From: Bacterioplanoides sp965200585
Lineage (GTDB): Bacteria > Pseudomonadota > Gammaproteobacteria > Pseudomonadales > Oceanobacteraceae
Length of the DNA stretch: 64,000 bases
Reading direction: 5' to 3' (one strand)
Assembly: GCF_965200585.1 (NCBI RefSeq)
Contig: NZ_OZ241361.1
This document shows, piece after piece, positions 1-7,512 of the stretch (its first letter is position 1; the number at the start of each line of letters is the position of its first letter). The notes below the pieces were generated by a model. It was not told the origin of the DNA and ran no database searches. It saw nothing but the letters and a program-made list of their open reading frames with translations. A program made the position numbers and the translations under genes.

Positions 1-75
1 AACTTTGAGAGGATTATTCATAACTCTAGTTGGGATATGAGGATGAAAGCTCTTTTTCACTCAGCTAAAAAGTAA
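1..75 (+). CDS. C-terminal end of an unidentified protein (partial)
   Basis: The first frame is open from the window edge to a TAA at 73-75, giving 24 codons ending in HSAKK, and is followed at once by a strong terminator. That layout fits the 3' end of a gene that starts outside the window. The fragment is too short to assign a family, and an open frame of this length can also arise by chance. Confidence 0.4.
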   Translation, partial: NFERIIHNSSWDMRMKALFHSAKK

Positions 76-77
76 CA

Positions 78-111
78 AAAAGCCCGCTTAGTTTTCACTA
101 AGCGGGCTTTT
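78..111. terminator. Bidirectional rho-independent terminator
   Basis: A perfect 13-bp stem (AAAAGCCCGCTTA / TAAGCGGGCTTTT) closes an 8-nt loop and carries A and T tracts on both sides. It can end the plus-strand gene that enters from the left edge and the minus-strand tRNA-Met transcript. Confidence 0.9.
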
Positions 112-119
112 AAAATAAG

Positions 120-196
120 TGGTAGCTATGACTGGACTTGAACCAGTGACCCCAGCATTATGAATGCTGTGCTCTAACCAGCTGAGCTACATAGCC
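120..196 (-). tRNA. tRNA-Met (CAT), elongator
   Basis: Read on the minus strand, the sequence folds into a full cloverleaf. The acceptor GGCTATG pairs with CATAGCT (one G-U pair), the D-arm is GCTC/GAGC, the anticodon arm is CAGCA-TTCATAA-TGCTG with anticodon CAT, the T-arm is ACTGG/CCAGT, and the 3' end is ACCA with CCA encoded. The overall sequence resembles elongator tRNA-Met of Escherichia coli; the paired first base pair also argues against an initiator tRNA. Confidence 0.95.
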
Positions 197-350
197 ACTT
201 CACACATTGAGAAGAAAGATGATGACCTTGCCGTCTCAAGTGGCGCGTATTATGCCACGATCTTTGCTGTCGTCAATACTTTTTTCACTATGTTTTTCAA
301 TAAGTTAACCCGAACAGTCTTTCTTGTACTCCGGCTTGGGTGTACACAAC

Positions 351-386
351 AAAAAAGGCCGTATCTTCAGTGAGATACGGCCTTTG
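351..386 (-). terminator. Terminator of the suf operon
   Basis: A stem of about 14 bp (AAAGGCCGTATCT / AGATACGGCCTTT, short loop) is followed on the minus strand by a T-rich tract. It lies about 80 bases after the sufA stop codon and is the natural end of the suf transcript. Confidence 0.85.
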
Positions 387-414
387 TTTGTATCTTGGGG
401 GCCATCACTTGGGG

Positions 415-450
415 CCTCAGCATTATGAATGCTGTGCTCTAAAGAGATGA
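415..450 (-). pseudogene. Decayed copy of the tRNA-Met anticodon arm
   Basis: Positions 418-442 are identical over 25 bases to 153-177 inside the intact tRNA-Met gene, covering the anticodon arm and the adjoining part of the D-arm. The flanks diverge (for example ATGAG without the tRNA D-stem), no T-arm follows, and the acceptor cannot form, so this is not a working tRNA. It lies in the same orientation as the tRNA, between the sufA stop and the suf terminator. It may be a partial duplication or the scar of an integration at the tRNA anticodon loop. Confidence 0.75.
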
Positions 451-465
451 GTAGCCTTCGATGCG

Positions 466-837
466 CTACACCGAGAAAGACTCACCGCAGCCGCACAGGT
501 CTTTGGCATTCGGGTTGTTGAACTTGATAGTAGAGTTCAGGCCTTCTTTGCTGAAGTCGATCTCAGTACCTTTCACAAAGTTAGCCGCATCGCCTGCGAC
601 ATATAACGTCACATCATCGGCGGCCTGAATGGCAATATCGCCATCCTGGGCTGCTTCGACAAACTCAATATCGTATTTAAAGCCCGAGCAGCCACTCTTC
701 TTCACACCCAGGCGGATGCCCGCCATCTCGGTGTTTTTCTCCAGTTGTTTGCGCACATGTTTGATGGCCGCATCAGTCATGCTGACTTGCGGCGCTTCTG
801 CGCTAACACTGGCTGGATCGAAGGTTTCAATCGTCAT
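466..837 (-). CDS. sufA: A-type iron-sulfur carrier SufA
   Basis: This 123-residue protein is an A-type Fe-S scaffold/carrier (HesB/IscA/SufA family), expected to take clusters from SufBCD and pass them to apoproteins in the cytoplasm. The three conserved cysteines are present: SGCSGF near residue 50 and CGCGESF at the C-terminus. The N-terminal 20 residues are a variable leader. A strong ribosome binding site (AAGGAGGAG, 7 bases before ATG) fixes the start. It is the last gene of the suf operon, 20 bases after sufS. ErpA is the nearest alternative name; the operon position favours SufA. Confidence 0.9.
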   Translation of the reverse strand: MTIETFDPASVSAEAPQVSMTDAAIKHVRKQLEKNTEMAGIRLGVKKSGCSGFKYDIEFVEAAQDGDIAIQAADDVTLYVAGDAANFVKGTEIDFSKEGLNSTIKFNNPNAKDLCGCGESFSV

Positions 838-857
838 CAGTATCTCCTCCTTTGATC

Positions 858-2078
858 TTACAATAAGAACATTTTGGCTTTTTCCAAGCCTTTAAACAGG
901 GTTTCGACATCTTCTAAAGTGTTATAGAAGGTGTACGACGCACGCACCGTGCCGGGAATACAGAACTGATCCATAATCGGCATCGCGCAGTGATGGCCAG
1001 TACGTACCGCAATGCCTTGCTGATCGAGCAGGGTGCCAACATCCGCCGGGTGTGCGCCTTCCAGTAGAAAGCTGAACACACTGGCTTTGTTTGCCGCCGT
1101 ACCAACGGCCTGAATACCCCCTAATTGCTCGGCCAGTTCTACCGAACGGACTAACAAGGTATCTTCATGAGCCGCCAGTGCCACACGATCTAAACCATTG
1201 AGGTATTCAATCGCCGCTGCCAAACCAATGGCTCCGGCGATGTTCGGCGTACCGGCTTCAAACTTGTATGGCAAGCTGTTGTAGGTGGTTTTGCCGAAAC
1301 TGACGTGTTCGATCATTTCACCGCCACCCTGGTACGGCGGCATGGCGTTTAGCAATGCTTCTTTGCCGTATAGCACACCAATGCCAGTTGGGCCAAACAG
1401 TTTATGACCTGAGAAGGCATAAAAGTCGGCGTCTAGTGCTTGTACGTCGATGTCCCAGTGGGCCACCGCCTGAGCGCCGTCAAGCAGCACCTTGGCACCC
1501 ACGGCATGGGCCTGCTCGATAATTTCTGCCACTGGGTTAATGGTGCCCAATGCATTAGATACATGAACAACAGACACAAATTTAACGCGTTCGTTCAGTA
1601 ATTCGGCGAATGCGGCCATATCCAGTTCGCCCGCTGCCGATACCGGAATCGGGATTAGCTCGGCACCGGTTTGCTCGCACAACATCTGCCACGGCACGAT
1701 ATTGGAGTGATGCTCCATAGCCGTAACCAGAATCTGATCACCTGCTTTGAGGTTCTGGCGCGCCCAGGTATTGGCAACGATATTGATGGATTCCGTGGTG
1801 CCGCGAGTCCAGACAATTTCTTCCGCTTTGGCGGCATTTAAAAATGTTTGTACGGTTTTACGCGCATCTTCAAAACGCTGGGTCGCACGATCACTTAAGG
1901 TGTGTGCACCACGGTGAACATTGGAGTTATCCGTGCGGTAATAATCGCTGATGGCATCAATCACGGCTTGTGGCTTGTGAGTGGTGGCACCATTGTCGAG
2001 ATACACCAGTGGTTTGCCGTTTACTTCCTGATGAAGTGCCGGAAAATCGTTGCGAATCTGGTTAATCAGGTCGGTCAT
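858..2078 (-). CDS. sufS: Cysteine desulfurase SufS
   Basis: SufS is a PLP-dependent group II cysteine desulfurase that releases sulfur from cysteine as an enzyme-bound persulfide for cluster assembly. At 406 residues it has the family's usual length. It shows the PLP lysine in SGHKLFGPTG and the persulfide cysteine in the RTGHHCAMP loop near residue 363. The start ATG has AGG eight bases upstream. It lies between sufD and sufA on the same strand. No sufE or sufU partner is encoded in the window, so the sulfur relay protein must be elsewhere. Confidence 0.95.
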   Translation of the reverse strand: MTDLINQIRNDFPALHQEVNGKPLVYLDNGATTHKPQAVIDAISDYYRTDNSNVHRGAHTLSDRATQRFEDARKTVQTFLNAAKAEEIVWTRGTTESINIVANTWARQNLKAGDQILVTAMEHHSNIVPWQMLCEQTGAELIPIPVSAAGELDMAAFAELLNERVKFVSVVHVSNALGTINPVAEIIEQAHAVGAKVLLDGAQAVAHWDIDVQALDADFYAFSGHKLFGPTGIGVLYGKEALLNAMPPYQGGGEMIEHVSFGKTTYNSLPYKFEAGTPNIAGAIGLAAAIEYLNGLDRVALAAHEDTLLVRSVELAEQLGGIQAVGTAANKASVFSFLLEGAHPADVGTLLDQQGIAVRTGHHCAMPIMDQFCIPGTVRASYTFYNTLEDVETLFKGLEKAKMFLL

Positions 2079-2124
2079 GCTTGTTACCTGTCTCTTTTTC
2101 TACTGCGCGTATCAAACGAGCGCA

Positions 2125-3441
2125 TTAAGCAATATGGCGGGTCAGTGATTGCTCACGACCAAAACGATGCGCCAGGATCGGACGTAAATAGTTGCCAATG
2201 GCTTCGTCCGGCAATGCTTCTAATAATTCGTTAATAAAACCAAAGCTCAGCATCACTTCGGCTTCGCGCTTGGAAATACCACGGCTTTGCATATAAAACA
2301 GCGCTTTTTCTTCCAACTGAGCGACGGTGGCACCGTGGGCGCACTGGACGTCGTCGGCGTAAATTTCCAGCTCAGGCTTGGTATTAATTTCCGCTTCGTT
2401 GGTGAGCAGCAGGTTTTTGTTGCTCATTTCCGCCAGTGTTTTTTGCGCATCCGGGTGAATATGAATACGGCCATTAAATACCGCTTTGGCGTTGTCGTTC
2501 ATAATGCCGCGGAACACTTCGTTAGTTGTGCAACGTGGCACCTTGTGTTCAATGCAGGTGTGGAAATCCACCAGTTGTTTATTTTGAGGAACATAGACGC
2601 CGCTCATTTCCACATGAGAGCCACCACCGTTGTGGTTAACCACCACATCGTTACGGGTCAGCTTGCTGCCCAGACCTAAATGGAATGAGTGATATTGGGC
2701 ATCGCGATCCAGATCAACATGGGTTGAGCCAATATGCAGAGCATCTTCCTGAGACATATTCAGGCGATAGTGTTGCAGCTTAGCGTTAGCGCCAATAGCC
2801 ACTTCCGTCACGGCGTTGGTGAAGTTGTTTTGCTCAGCATCGGATGAGGCATAATGCTCAACTAAGGTGGCATTTGCGCCTTGCTCAACCACAACTAATA
2901 AGCGGGCATTCACGCTGAAGTTATCGGCTTGCTTGGTGGTTAACCAGCTCACCTGAATGGCTTGCTCTTGCTGAACGTTTTTACCAATGTGCAGTAACAC
3001 ACCGTCGGTTAATTGCGCGTTATTCAGCTCGTTAAATAAATGACGATTCTGACCAGCCACAATGCGGTCGAGTTTTTCTGCAATTAACGTTTTTTGCTCG
3101 TCGTTGGCCTGGCTGAATAAGGTCAGATTTTCCAGCGCTTCGTTGCTGGACAATTCTTTCGACAGTTGACCATTTACAAACACTAAGCGATGGCTGCCCA
3201 AGGCTGGGATTGTCGCCAGGCCATCTAAACCTGCAGCACTATGAGAGCTGGTAACACCGCCGTAGACGCCTTCGGTTAAATGACGCAGCGAGGTGTATTT
3301 CCAGGCTTCATGTTTGCGGTTTGGAATCACTGCTTGTTCAAACGCAGCACGACCGGCTGCATTTAATTCTGCAAAGGCGCTGCCGTTTTGGTTAATGGTG
3401 TCGGTCAGTGCGAGCTGGTGAGCTTGAAATTGTTCAGACAT
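2125..3441 (-). CDS. sufD: Fe-S assembly protein SufD
   Basis: SufD is the paralogue of SufB that completes the SufBC2D scaffold complex. The protein has 438 residues, with a variable helical N-terminal part (1-130) and the beta-helix core with the typical C-terminal block (ADDVQCAHGATV, then ESRGI-like QSRGISKREA). The conserved His of the CAHGA segment is present. A GGAG motif six bases before ATG supports the start. It follows sufC by 10 bases. Confidence 0.95.
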   Translation of the reverse strand: MSEQFQAHQLALTDTINQNGSAFAELNAAGRAAFEQAVIPNRKHEAWKYTSLRHLTEGVYGGVTSSHSAAGLDGLATIPALGSHRLVFVNGQLSKELSSNEALENLTLFSQANDEQKTLIAEKLDRIVAGQNRHLFNELNNAQLTDGVLLHIGKNVQQEQAIQVSWLTTKQADNFSVNARLLVVVEQGANATLVEHYASSDAEQNNFTNAVTEVAIGANAKLQHYRLNMSQEDALHIGSTHVDLDRDAQYHSFHLGLGSKLTRNDVVVNHNGGGSHVEMSGVYVPQNKQLVDFHTCIEHKVPRCTTNEVFRGIMNDNAKAVFNGRIHIHPDAQKTLAEMSNKNLLLTNEAEINTKPELEIYADDVQCAHGATVAQLEEKALFYMQSRGISKREAEVMLSFGFINELLEALPDEAIGNYLRPILAHRFGREQSLTRHIA

Positions 3442-3451
3442 TTTCTGCTCC

Positions 3452-4201
3452 TTATTGGCCAGCTTCTTCTAACCAGCCGTAGCCTTTTTCTTCCAGCTCC
3501 AGCGCTAATTCTTTACCGCCAGACTTCACGATTTTACCGCCGGCCAGAACGTGAACGTAGTCCGGCACAATGTAGTCCAGCAGGCGCTGATAGTGAGTCA
3601 CAACAATAAAGCTACGGTTTTCATCGCGCATGGAGTTAACGCCTTCGGCAACCACTTGCAGGGCATCAATATCTAAGCCAGAGTCTGTTTCATCCAGAAT
3701 GCACAGTTGCGGCTCTAACAGCATCATCTGCATTAATTCGTTACGCTTTTTCTCACCACCGGAGAAACCTTCGCTCACGCCACGCTTCAGGAAGCTTTGG
3801 TCCAGGTTGACGGCTTTGCATTTTTCACGTGCCAGTTTTAAAAACTGAACGCTGTCTAATGGCTCTTTGCCCTGGTGTTCGCGCACGGCATCAACCGACG
3901 CTTTTAAAAATTCTAAGTTGGAAACACCCGGAATTTCGACCGGGTATTGGAACGCCAGGAATAAACCTTCACGTGCACGTTCTTCCGGATCCATATCCAG
4001 AATATCGGTGCCGTTTAACTCTGCACTGCCGCCGGTTACTTCATAACCTTCACGGCCTGCTAATACATTACCCAGGGTACTTTTACCCGCACCGTTCGGG
4101 CCCATGATGGCATGAACTTCACCGGGTTTAATGTCCAGGTTCAGACCTTTAAGGATGTCTTTTTCTTCAACTTTGGCTTGCAGGTTTTTGATGCTAATCA
4201 T
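3452..4201 (-). CDS. sufC: Fe-S assembly ATPase SufC
   Basis: SufC is the ABC-type ATPase of the SufBC2D complex; it is soluble and drives conformational change of the scaffold. It shows the Walker A motif GPNGAGKST, the signature FSGGEKKR, Walker B LCILDETDSGLD and the H-loop VVTHY. The start at 4201 (MISIKNLQ) gives 249 residues, close to the 248 of E. coli SufC, and has GGA seven bases upstream; an in-frame TTG 12 bases earlier is less likely. More than 300 bases separate it from sufB, an unusual gap in a suf operon. Confidence 0.95.
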   Translation of the reverse strand: MISIKNLQAKVEEKDILKGLNLDIKPGEVHAIMGPNGAGKSTLGNVLAGREGYEVTGGSAELNGTDILDMDPEERAREGLFLAFQYPVEIPGVSNLEFLKASVDAVREHQGKEPLDSVQFLKLAREKCKAVNLDQSFLKRGVSEGFSGGEKKRNELMQMMLLEPQLCILDETDSGLDIDALQVVAEGVNSMRDENRSFIVVTHYQRLLDYIVPDYVHVLAGGKIVKSGGKELALELEEKGYGWLEEAGQ

Positions 4202-4257
4202 GGCGTTTTCCAAAATTTTTAATTCGTTTCTATAAGCGTTTTTTCGGCTTATTAGCA

Positions 4258-4351
4258 GGAGCTTGGTTGTTGTCTTCGGCGGGCCTTGGCGGCATGGATG
4301 CCGCGAACGAGCCTATTGATGGCGTTCCGCAGAAGATAACAGCCAAGCTCC
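4258..4351 (+). repeat. Structured extragenic element A with a CsrA-like hairpin tip
   Basis: An outer 20-bp stem (4258-4277 with 4332-4351) has only two imperfections, and both become G-U pairs if the plus strand is RNA. Inside is a perfect small hairpin at 4289-4304 (GCGGCA-TGGA-TGCCGC), whose tip CA-TGGA-TG resembles a CsrA/RsmA site. It lies between sufC and sufB but its GGA faces away from the suf transcript. The architecture is shared with the elements at 4391, 21181, 22865 and 26061. Confidence 0.7.
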
Positions 4352-4390
4352 GTGTTGTTTCTTTTTAAAACGTAGAATTTTTTGCTAAAT

Positions 4391-4500
4391 CGCTAAGCAA
4401 TGGCATTGTTCCTTGAGACACGCTGTAAATACATCCCTGTACGCTCTCTGATTTCATCCCTGAAATCAAAGGTCTCAAAAAACAACGCCATTACTCAGCG
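4391..4500 (-). repeat. Structured extragenic element B with two CsrA-like hairpin tips
   Basis: A 29-bp outer stem (4391-4419 with 4472-4500) has five imperfections, all G-U pairs on the minus strand. Two hairpins lie inside. One, read on minus, is TACA-GGGA-TGTA near 4430-4441; with its flanking G it matches the published CsrA SELEX consensus RUACARGGAUGU exactly. The other, GATTTCA-GGGA-TGAAATC, is near 4449-4466. Both GGA loops are on the suf mRNA strand, in the sufB-sufC intergenic region. Confidence 0.75.
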
Positions 4501-4508
4501 ATGGCGTT
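4476..4508 (-). terminator. Terminator-like hairpin between sufB and sufC
   Basis: On the minus strand the hairpin AACGCCAT - 9 nt - ATGGCGTT is followed by GTTTTTTG, directly after the sufB stop at 4519. It would attenuate transcription into sufCDSA. Its right-hand bases are also part of the outer stem of element B, so the two structures exclude each other. Confidence 0.6.
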
Positions 4509-4518
4509 TTCTAATAAA

Positions 4519-6027
4519 TCAGCCCACAGAGCCTTCCAGCGACACTTCCAGTAATTTGCCGGCTTCTACGGCAAATTCCATCGGCAGCTCTTTAAATACC
4601 TCTTTACAGAAACCATTCACAATCATAGAAACGGCTTTCTCGGTATCAATACCACGCTGCTGACACAGGAATAGCTGATCGTCACTCACGGTTGATGTGG
4701 TTGCTTCGTGCTCAACCACCGCCGACGGGTGTTTGCTTTCGATATACGGGAAGGTGTGAGCGCCACATTTGTCACCAATTAACAGCGAATCACACTGGGT
4801 GAAGTTACGTGCGCCATCGGCATTCGGGCCCATACGAACCAAGCCACGATACGCGTTCTGGCTTTTGCCTGCCGAGATACCTTTGGAGATGATTGTTGAG
4901 CTGGTGTTTTTGCCCAGATGGATCATCTTGGTGCCGGTATCGGCTTGCTGATAGTTGTTCGTTAACGCAACTGAGTAAAACTCACCAACAGCGTTGTCGC
5001 CTTTTAAAATACAGCTTGGGTATTTCCAGGTTACCGCAGAACCGGTTTCGACCTGAGTCCAGGAAACCTTAGCGTTGGTATGAGCGACCGCACGCTTGGT
5101 TACAAAGTTGTAGATACCACCTTTACCTTCGGCATCACCCGGATACCAGTTCTGTACGGTGGAGTATTTAATCTCGGCGTCGTCCAGTGCCACCAGTTCA
5201 ACCACGGCAGCGTGTAACTGGTTTTCGTCACGCATGGGTGCGGTACAGCCTTCCAGATAAGAAACGTGGGAACCTTCGTCGGCAACAATTAGTGTACGCT
5301 CAAACTGACCGGTTTTGGCTTCGTTAATACGGAAGTAAGTCGACAGTTCCATTGGGCAACGCACGCCTTTTGGGATGTAGACAAACGAACCATCGGAGAA
5401 CACGGCGGAGTTCAGCGCGGAGTAGAAGTTATCACGCTGTGGTACAACAGTGCCCAGGTACTTCTTCACCAGTTCCGGATGCTCGTGCACGGCTTCCGAC
5501 AGTGGCATAAAGATCACGCCTGCTTCAGCCAGGGTTTCACGGAAGGTGGTGGCAACAGAGACGGAGTCGAATACCGCATCAACGGCAACACCGGCCAGCG
5601 CCATTTGTTCGTGCAGTGGGATGCCCAGTTTCTCGTACGTTCTCAGCAGCTCTGGATCAACTTCGTCCAGCGACTTGGGCTTATCTTCCATGCTCTTTGG
5701 CGCAGAGTAATAAGACAGCGCCTGGAAATTGGGCTTCTCGTAATTAACGTGGGCCCAATCCGGCTCTTCCATTTCCTGCCAGGCACGGAAGGCTTTTAAA
5801 CGCCACTCGGTCAGCCACTCAGGTTCGCCTTTTTTGGCGGAAATCCAGCGTACAACGTCTTCATTCAGGCCCGGAGCAATGGTCTCCGATTCGACATCCG
5901 TAACAAAACCCGCTTCGTATTCGCGGTCAATACGGTTACCGATCTCGGCATCTTTACCGGTTAACTCAACGGTAGCTGATGCCGCTTCAACGGGTTCAAG
6001 CGTGGTTGTTTCTGCACTGCTGCTCAT
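4519..6027 (-). CDS. sufB: Fe-S assembly scaffold SufB
   Basis: SufB is the main scaffold subunit of the SUF system, where the nascent cluster is built. The start at 6027 (MSSSAETTT) gives 502 residues, the usual length, and has GGGAG about 10 bases upstream; an earlier in-frame ATG at 6102 would add 25 residues unlike the family. Typical blocks are present: IPKGVRCPMELSTYFRIN, EGCTAPMRD, and the C-terminal FTQCDSLLIGDKCGAHTFP with its conserved cysteine. It is the first gene of the operon, with an IscR-like promoter 90 bases upstream. Confidence 0.95.
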   Translation of the reverse strand: MSSSAETTTLEPVEAASATVELTGKDAEIGNRIDREYEAGFVTDVESETIAPGLNEDVVRWISAKKGEPEWLTEWRLKAFRAWQEMEEPDWAHVNYEKPNFQALSYYSAPKSMEDKPKSLDEVDPELLRTYEKLGIPLHEQMALAGVAVDAVFDSVSVATTFRETLAEAGVIFMPLSEAVHEHPELVKKYLGTVVPQRDNFYSALNSAVFSDGSFVYIPKGVRCPMELSTYFRINEAKTGQFERTLIVADEGSHVSYLEGCTAPMRDENQLHAAVVELVALDDAEIKYSTVQNWYPGDAEGKGGIYNFVTKRAVAHTNAKVSWTQVETGSAVTWKYPSCILKGDNAVGEFYSVALTNNYQQADTGTKMIHLGKNTSSTIISKGISAGKSQNAYRGLVRMGPNADGARNFTQCDSLLIGDKCGAHTFPYIESKHPSAVVEHEATTSTVSDDQLFLCQQRGIDTEKAVSMIVNGFCKEVFKELPMEFAVEAGKLLEVSLEGSVG

Positions 6028-6112
6028 AGCTGTGGTTCTCCCAGTGACAGGTGATCTGTCGTTGCACGGTGTTGCAAACGTTACTGCCAGAGCATCCTGC
6101 ATTGGCTTATTT

Positions 6113-6151
6113 AATCCTGAGCATTTTACTCGGGTTTTGCATCTCTGCCAA
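6113..6151 (-). promoter_or_regulatory. suf promoter overlapped by an IscR-like (type 1) site
   Basis: On the minus strand a sigma-70 promoter reads TTGGCA (6146-6151), a 17-base spacer, then TAAAAT (6123-6128). The -10 box sits inside the dyad AAACCCGAGTAAAATGCTC-AGG (6113-6138), where CCnGAG and CTCnGG flank a 7-base centre. This resembles the IscR type 1 consensus and its placement would give repression by cluster-loaded IscR. The promoter match is direct; the identity of the regulator is inferred. Confidence 0.7.
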
Positions 6152-6157
6152 GAATCT

Positions 6158-6172
6158 ATACCAGTTTGGTAT
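6158..6172. promoter_or_regulatory. Perfect palindrome upstream of the suf promoter
   Basis: ATACCA-GTT-TGGTAT is a perfect 6+3+6 inverted repeat seven bases upstream of the -35 box of the suf promoter. Position and symmetry suit an activator site, but the protein is unknown. Confidence 0.45.
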
Positions 6173-6271
6173 GCTTTCCTGAGCGGGCGCGAATTTTACC
6201 AAAATGAGTGAAATATGACCAATTGAGACAGGTTCTTATTTGGAAGGTTCTAATATGTGCTCATGAGGCAC

Positions 6272-6298
6272 AAAAAAAGCAGCCGAAGCTGCTTTTTT
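6272..6298. terminator. Bidirectional terminator after the ygiM-like gene
   Basis: The hairpin AAAAAAGCAGC-CGAA-GCTGCTTTTTT is symmetrical with A and T tracts. It ends the minus-strand gene at 6332. Confidence 0.85.
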
Positions 6299-6331
6299 GA
6301 ACAGGCTTAAATGCTAAGCCCAACTGCTGTG

Positions 6332-7018
6332 TTAGGCCCAGCCTCCGCCATTGCGCTTGCCGCCGCGGATCGAAGGCAGTAACAATCCAAGAACGATACC
6401 ACCAATCACCAGGCCGCCACCATAAATCAGATACGTTTGCTGGCGATCATCGCGCAGCTGAGCGTTCTCTGCGGTGAGTGCTTCGACCTGAATCTCCAGC
6501 TCCTGATTACGCTTTGTCAGCTTTTTGCTTTTTTCATCCAGCGCCAATGCATTAGAAGAAATGGTTTTAATGCGATCCAGTTCTTTTTCCAGTTTATCCT
6601 GGCTGCGGCTTAAACCTGAACGGTCGCCTTTAAGCCCTTCTACCTGAGCTTCCAACTCTGCTTTTTGGGTTTTGGTGGTTTCCAGCTCCGCCTTCAGTTT
6701 TTCCATTTCGCGGTTGGCCAGAATCAGCTTTTCTTTGGCGATGGGCTCATTAACCAGAAAGCGGGTTAATACCCAGCCTTCCAGGCCCTTATCAGTCTTA
6801 ACCCGGGTGTAGCCTTTTTCAGCATCTTCTTCGATAAAAATCAGATGCTCACCACTTTTTAGCGCTTTGAGAATACGAAACTCAGAGCTTGGGCCGCTGC
6901 GTAACTGTAACCACAGGCTGTCGGCGACATAGCGTTTTTCAACCGCGGCATAGGTGTTTGCAGAGAATGTTGTTAAGGCAAACAGCAGTGTGGTAGCGGT
7001 TAACAAAAATTTGTTCAC
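6332..7018 (-). CDS. TIGR04211-type SH3-domain protein (YgiM-like)
   Basis: This 228-residue protein has a signal peptide (cleaved near TYA-AVEK, residue 24), a bacterial SH3 domain (about 28-92, with LQLRSGPSSEF and GWVLTRF), a long coiled coil (about 97-195) and a C-terminal membrane helix (YGGGLVIGGIVLGLLLP) followed by a basic glycine-rich tail. This order is that of E. coli YgiM, so it should be anchored in the inner membrane with the SH3 domain in the periplasm, where such domains bind the cell wall or peptides. Its exact role is unknown. It is single-gene, ended by the hairpin at 6272. Confidence 0.85.
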   Translation of the reverse strand: MNKFLLTATTLLFALTTFSANTYAAVEKRYVADSLWLQLRSGPSSEFRILKALKSGEHLIFIEEDAEKGYTRVKTDKGLEGWVLTRFLVNEPIAKEKLILANREMEKLKAELETTKTQKAELEAQVEGLKGDRSGLSRSQDKLEKELDRIKTISSNALALDEKSKKLTKRNQELEIQVEALTAENAQLRDDRQQTYLIYGGGLVIGGIVLGLLLPSIRGGKRNGGGWA

Positions 7019-7060
7019 AATGATTTCCTTGCTTTGACTTATTATTGGAGTGTAACGGAA

Positions 7061-7360
7061 TTACGGCAGTACTTTTTTGAACGGCTTAACAATTACTTGC
7101 TGATAAACGCCAGCGGCTACATATGGGTCTGCGTCAGCCCAGCTCTGTGCGCTTTCCAGTGAATCGAACTCGGCAACCACCAAACTACCACTAAAACCGG
7201 CTTCGCCTGGGTCATTGCTGTCAATCGCCGGATGTGGCCCGGCAATCAGTAAACGGCCGGCATCTTTTAATGCGGTCAGGCGCTCAAGATGAGCGGGGCG
7301 TGCGCTCATGCGCTTTTCTAAACTGTTTTCAATATCCTGACTGATGATGGCATACCACAT
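7061..7360 (-). CDS. yciI: YciI family protein
   Basis: YciI is a small cytoplasmic protein with a dimeric alpha/beta ferredoxin-like fold; its reaction is not established. The 99-residue protein matches E. coli YciI along its whole length, including SLEKRMSARPAHLERL, the conserved His-Asp pair of GPHPAIDSNDPG, and ADADPYVAAGVY. The start MWYAII is chosen over an earlier in-frame codon because it coincides with the family N-terminus. It lies divergent to rnm and yciO, which are neighbours of yciI in enteric genomes. Confidence 0.92.
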   Translation of the reverse strand: MWYAIISQDIENSLEKRMSARPAHLERLTALKDAGRLLIAGPHPAIDSNDPGEAGFSGSLVVAEFDSLESAQSWADADPYVAAGVYQQVIVKPFKKVLP

Positions 7361-7512
7361 GTGACTACTGCTCCTGAATTTCACGGTCGCTTAAATGACT
7401 GGCTGGATTTACAATGAGAAGCATTATGTCGTAAGCCGCTTTCTTAAGCCAATACGCTCAGTCACAAACATGAGCCTAATCAAATATGGGCTCAGCAAAC
7501 AGGGGTGTCCAC

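Noticed and set aside
418..442. Second working tRNA-Met gene
   Set aside because: Only the anticodon arm is intact; acceptor and T-arm cannot form.
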